This document shows, one piece after another, positions 56,915 through 64,000 of a stretch of 64,000 nt of DNA (the first letter of the stretch is position 1; each line of letters starts with the position of its first letter). The DNA is from Cupriavidus sp. MP-37 (GTDB lineage: Bacteria; Pseudomonadota; Gammaproteobacteria; Burkholderiales; Burkholderiaceae), in contig NZ_CP085344.1 in assembly GCF_020618415.1 (NCBI RefSeq), positions 1,325,001 to 1,389,000 of the forward strand. The letters are read 5' to 3'. The notes under the pieces are model-generated. The model was not told the origin of the DNA. It searched no databases and worked only from the letters and a program-made list of their open reading frames with translations. The translations under genes were made by a program, and so were the position numbers.

Positions 56915-57043
56915 TCTCCCCTCTCCCGCGTGCGGGAGAGGGGCCGGGGGTGAGGGCAGACGCGTGGCAAGCATGTCAGTGCATCACTTCGTCGACGCTC
57001 CGGCCCTCACCCCAGCCCTCTCCCGCAAGCGGGAGAGGGAGCA
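56915..57043. repeat. REP-like intergenic hairpin element, copy 2
   Basis: Same design as 24354-24483: ctcccctctcccgcgtgcgg and gggggtgagggc mirrored by ggccctcaccccagccctctcccgcaagcgggagaggg, with a shared centre word cacttcgtcgacgctc. Located after uup. Confidence 0.8.
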
Positions 57044-57079
57044 CACAGCCAGCACGGTCGAAGCGCCTCAGTCCGCCTC

Positions 57080-57220
57080 TCACCCACACCAGGCCAACAC
57101 CATATTCGTCAGGTCGACCATAAAGCCCGGCCGCAGGTAACCCACGAACCCAAGCGCCAGCAACCCGGCCAGCACCGCCAGCCCGGCTGCCTGCGCCATG
57201 CGCGCCTGGGTCGTGCTCAT
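57080..57220 (-). CDS. Small single-span membrane protein coupled to the MFS gene
   Basis: 46 residues (MSTTQARMAQAAGLAVLAGL, LALGFVGYLRPGFMVDLTN, ending MVLAWCG) with one membrane helix. Its ATG overlaps the MFS stop by one base (TGATG), indicating translational coupling. It may be a subunit or regulator of the transporter. No family recognised. Confidence 0.6.
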   Translation of the reverse strand: MSTTQARMAQAAGLAVLAGLLALGFVGYLRPGFMVDLTNMVLAWCG

Positions 57221-58431
57221 CACGCCGCCGCCGGCTGCGCCCGCACCAGCGCCTGCTCGCGGATCGGCAGGTTGACCAGCGCCGCCAGCACGCCCAGCCC
57301 GATCGCGATCAGCCACACCGTGTTGTACCCGCCGGTGCGGTCATACAGATAGCCCCCCAGCCACGCGCCGAGGAAACTGCCGATCTGGTGCGAGAAGAAC
57401 ACCACGCCCGACAGCATCGACAGATATTTCACCCCGAACACCTGCGCGATGATGCCGTTGGTCAGGGGCACCGTCGACAGCCACAGGAAACCCATCACCG
57501 CCGCGAACACCCAGGTGCCAGCCACGGTCAGCGGCAGCAGCAGGTAGCCGGCGATCACCACCGAGCGCGTCAGGTAGATCGCCGACAGCAGGTAGCGCTT
57601 GGGCAGGCGCTGGCCGAGCGCGCCGGCGGTGTAGGTGCCGAACACGTTGAACAGCCCGATCAGCGCCAGCGCCACCGTGGCAACCTTGGGATCGGTCAGG
57701 CCCTGGTCCTTCAGGTACGGCGCCAGGTGCACGCCGATAAAGACCACCTGGAAGCCGCACACGAAGTAGCCCAGTGTCAGCAGCTGGAAGTTGCGGTTGC
57801 CGAAGGCTTCATGGATGGCCTGGCCGATGGTCTGGTGGTGGCCGCCGGCGTGGGCGGCTTCGCGCGGCTCGCGCAGGGTCAGCGCCAGCGGCAGCATCAC
57901 GCACGCCATCAGCGCCATCACGTACAGTGCGTTCTGCCAGCCCAGGCCGGAAATCAGCCCCTGCTCTACCGGAATCATCAGGAACTGGCCGAAGGAGCCC
58001 GCCGCGGCGGCGATGCCCATGGCCCAGACCCGCTTTTCCGGGCTGGCCACGCGGCCGATCACGCCGTAGACGATGCTGTAGGTGGTGCCGGACTGGGCGA
58101 TGCCGATCATCACGCCGGCGCCGGTGGCGAATGCCGTGCCGCTGGTCGCCAGCGCCATCACCACCAGCCCGGCCACATACAGCGCCACGCCCACCAGCAT
58201 GATGCGCAGCGCGCCGAACTTGTCGGCCAGCGCCCCGGCGAAAGGCTGGCTGGCGCCCCACATCAGGTTCTGCAGCGCCAGCGCAAAGGCGAAGGTTTCG
58301 CGGTTCCAGCCGTGGGCCTGCGTGATCGGCAGGTTGAACAGGCCGAAGCCGTGCCGGATGCCCATCGAAAGCGTGACCAGCAAGCCGCCGCACACAAGCA
58401 CGGTGGTCAGGGAGAGTTGTCGGTTCTGCAT
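57220..58431 (-). CDS. MFS transporter, oxalate/monocarboxylate-like group
   Basis: 403 residues, twelve membrane spans. N-terminus LTTVLVCGGLLVTLSMGIRH, GFGLFNLPITQAHGW and the loop GALADKFGALRIMLVG place it in the group with OxlT-like and monocarboxylate carriers. The substrate is unknown. A 46-residue membrane protein is coupled at the 3' end. Start at 58431 gives the family N-terminus; upstream frame is GC-rich noise. Confidence 0.88.
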   Translation of the reverse strand: MQNRQLSLTTVLVCGGLLVTLSMGIRHGFGLFNLPITQAHGWNRETFAFALALQNLMWGASQPFAGALADKFGALRIMLVGVALYVAGLVVMALATSGTAFATGAGVMIGIAQSGTTYSIVYGVIGRVASPEKRVWAMGIAAAAGSFGQFLMIPVEQGLISGLGWQNALYVMALMACVMLPLALTLREPREAAHAGGHHQTIGQAIHEAFGNRNFQLLTLGYFVCGFQVVFIGVHLAPYLKDQGLTDPKVATVALALIGLFNVFGTYTAGALGQRLPKRYLLSAIYLTRSVVIAGYLLLPLTVAGTWVFAAVMGFLWLSTVPLTNGIIAQVFGVKYLSMLSGVVFFSHQIGSFLGAWLGGYLYDRTGGYNTVWLIAIGLGVLAALVNLPIREQALVRAQPAAA

Positions 58432-58775
58432 GTCTTGGCTCGGTGCGTGGCGGCCGCGCCGGGTGGGCGGTGCCGACAGGTTTGTCGTTGCTTGTTGTAT
58501 GACCGCGCCGGAACGGCAATCAGGCTTGCCGGGGCCGGGTGGTGGGGAGTTTACTCCGGCTCGGGAAAACGCGTACGGCGCCGCCGGCACTTGCGGCGGC
58601 CCGGCAAAAAGTGCCGGCGGCCTGGCAAGCCCGACCGGCGCAAGCTGCGGGGCGCGGGGCTTTTTCTGCGGGATTGGCGTCGCGCGCTTCCATTACAATG
58701 CAGTGCCCGGTGCCCCGGCGCGTGCACAGTTGTGCGCCTCGCGGCAGCCGGGACCATCACTTTCGTAGCGACTCC
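58432..58775. other. Divergent intergenic region, 344 bp
   Basis: Between the leftward MFS gene and rightward parE. A -10-like TACAAT at 58692-58697 could serve parE, without a good -35. Several GC hairpins around 58590-58660 (gccgccggcacttgcggcgg and kin). No gene seen. Confidence 0.45.
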
Positions 58776-60767
<1,992 letters not shown>

Positions 60768-60817
60768 TTGGGAAGCGCCGGCCGGCGATTGGGTAGATAA
60801 TCGCCCAGTTCGCTTGC

Positions 60818-60892
60818 ACGTCGTCCCCGCGGAAGCGGGGACCCAGCGACTTTGAAGACGCTGGATTCCCGCCTACGCGGGAATGACGGTAG
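60818..60892. repeat. Short palindromic repeat element
   Basis: Two hairpins in mirror order: cgtccccgcggaagcggggac and gattcccgcctacgcgggaat, joined by cagcgactttgaagacgctg. It belongs to a common class of extragenic palindromes in GC-rich proteobacteria. Confidence 0.75.
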
Positions 60893-60926
60893 ATTTTGGC
60901 AAGGTGCTTACCTGAAGGAACGCACG

Positions 60927-61727
60927 ATGAAGACGAGAACCCCCGGCAATCCCTGGCGCAAGGCAACCGCAGCCCTGCTGGCGCTGGCCGGGCTCGCCTG
61001 CGTGCCGGCGGCGCATGCCGAGCTGTGGGGCTTTATCGATGCCGACGGCGTGGCGCACTTTGCCGACCAGAAGCTCGACGCGCGCTACAAGCTGTTCATG
61101 AAGGACGGCGGCAAGCTGGACACCGCGCGCCTGTCCGCGCGGCAGGCGCAGGCGGCCGGTGGCGACATCGACCTCGAGCAGCACAAGCTGTACCGCTACG
61201 TCGTCAACCATCCCAATATCAAGACCGTCGAGCCGCTGATCCACCAGATCGCCGGCAAGCAGGATGTCGATCCCGCGCTGGTCAAGGCGGTGATGGCGGT
61301 GGAGTCCGGCTTCAACCCGGCGGCGGTGTCGCCCAAGGGCGCGATCGGCCTGATGCAGGTGATTCCCGACACCGGCGCGCGCTTTGGCGTCAGCGCCGAT
61401 GCGCGCCGCACCATCGAGCAGAAGCTGGCCGATCCGCGCACCAACATCACCGCCGGGGTGCGCTACCTGAGCTGGCTGATGCAGCAGTTTCCCAACAACC
61501 TGGAGCTGGTGCTGGCGGCGTACAACGCCGGCGAGGGCGCGGTGCAGCGCTACAACAACCGCATCCCGCCGTATCCGGAGACGCGGCAGTACGTCAGCAC
61601 CGTGCTGCAGTTCTACCGGCTGTACCAGCCGCAGCAGGGCGTGGTGCTCAGGCGCGCCAGTGCCGGCGCGGGCGACGACGGCCCGCGCGTGAAGATGGTG
61701 ATCGGCGCGCGCCGGCCCATGCCCTGA
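60927..61727 (+). CDS. Periplasmic soluble lytic transglycosylase, SLT type
   Basis: 266 residues. Signal peptide to about AAHA (31), a short DUF4124-like segment (LWGFIDADGVAHFADQKLD), then the SLT domain (about 110-235): catalytic Glu in VMAVESGFNPAAVSPKGAIG, LMQVIPDTGARFG, AAYNAGEGAVQRYNNRIPPY. It cleaves peptidoglycan to anhydromuropeptides. GAAGGAA precedes the ATG. Confidence 0.92.
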   Translation: MKTRTPGNPWRKATAALLALAGLACVPAAHAELWGFIDADGVAHFADQKLDARYKLFMKDGGKLDTARLSARQAQAAGGDIDLEQHKLYRYVVNHPNIKTVEPLIHQIAGKQDVDPALVKAVMAVESGFNPAAVSPKGAIGLMQVIPDTGARFGVSADARRTIEQKLADPRTNITAGVRYLSWLMQQFPNNLELVLAAYNAGEGAVQRYNNRIPPYPETRQYVSTVLQFYRLYQPQQGVVLRRASAGAGDDGPRVKMVIGARRPMP

Positions 61728-61806
61728 GCGGCACCCAAGAATCACAAGCAACCGGTGCGCCGGCCGTTGAAGTCCGACGCGTGGCGCGCCGAATCCTTGC
61801 CTATCC

Positions 61807-64000
<2,194 letters not shown>

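Overview
The window is GC-rich DNA (by eye about two thirds G+C) with densely packed genes, preferred ATG starts and GGAG-type ribosome sites. The gene set (TctC/Bug solute receptor, PHB-depolymerase-like enzyme, fused CoA-transferase, oligoribonuclease, separate parE and parC, EgtB/EgtD) points to a Burkholderiales beta-proteobacterium, most likely Cupriavidus or a close relative. That assignment is an inference from gene content, not from a database search. I see no phage, transposase, integrase or CRISPR array.

Layout. 1-2.3 kb: a cut-off gene, a protein with 55-residue tandem repeats, and a LuxR-type double-HTH gene broken by a frameshift at an A6 run. 2.4-11.2 kb: PHB depolymerase-like enzyme, a helical protein, Tat-exported phospholipase C with a small lipoprotein, and an IclR regulator divergent from a CoA-transferase/TctC operon with a clear palindromic operator. 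11.7-26.6 kb: housekeeping genes (rhlE, gluQ, a LysR/pirin pair, cobD-like, rsgA, M48 protease, orn, AEC transporter, mog, darP, pmbA, thyA-folA, and a terC gene behind a yybP-ykoY manganese riboswitch). 27.2-31.7 kb: the egtD/egtB-like pair and a second DEAD-box helicase. 52.5-64 kb: tRNA-Arg(CCU), SMR pump, benE, uup, MFS transporter, parE, lytic transglycosylase and a 3'-truncated parC.

The most interesting part is 32.4-52.2 kb. Here seven small genes encode peptides with the same 26-residue leader: Asp8-Leu9, hydrophobic residues at -12, -7 and -4, and a GG or GA end. They sit around a complete peptide exporter: an outer-membrane NodT/TolC-type lipoprotein, an HlyD-type adaptor, a cytosolic parvulin, and an ABC transporter carrying two cyclic-nucleotide-binding domains plus an intact C39 (double-glycine) peptidase. 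With it are a Hanks-type Ser/Thr kinase, a double-FHA membrane protein, a PP2C phosphatase and a sigma-54 activator with GAFTGA. Three peptide transcription units carry -24/-12 sigma-54 promoters, one a full consensus match, so the activator has obvious targets.

I infer a phosphorylation-controlled, sigma-54-driven peptide secretion system. Signals pass kinase to FHA protein, with the phosphatase as reset. The activator switches on the peptide genes, and the transporter trims and exports the cores. The cores are Asn-rich and almost cysteine-free, and no RiPP-modifying enzyme is visible, so they may be unmodified bacteriocin-like or surface/amyloid-like peptides. Two peptide-gene pairs form an inverted repeat of about 0.74 kb around a 5 kb segment holding the kinase, so that segment could invert by recombination.
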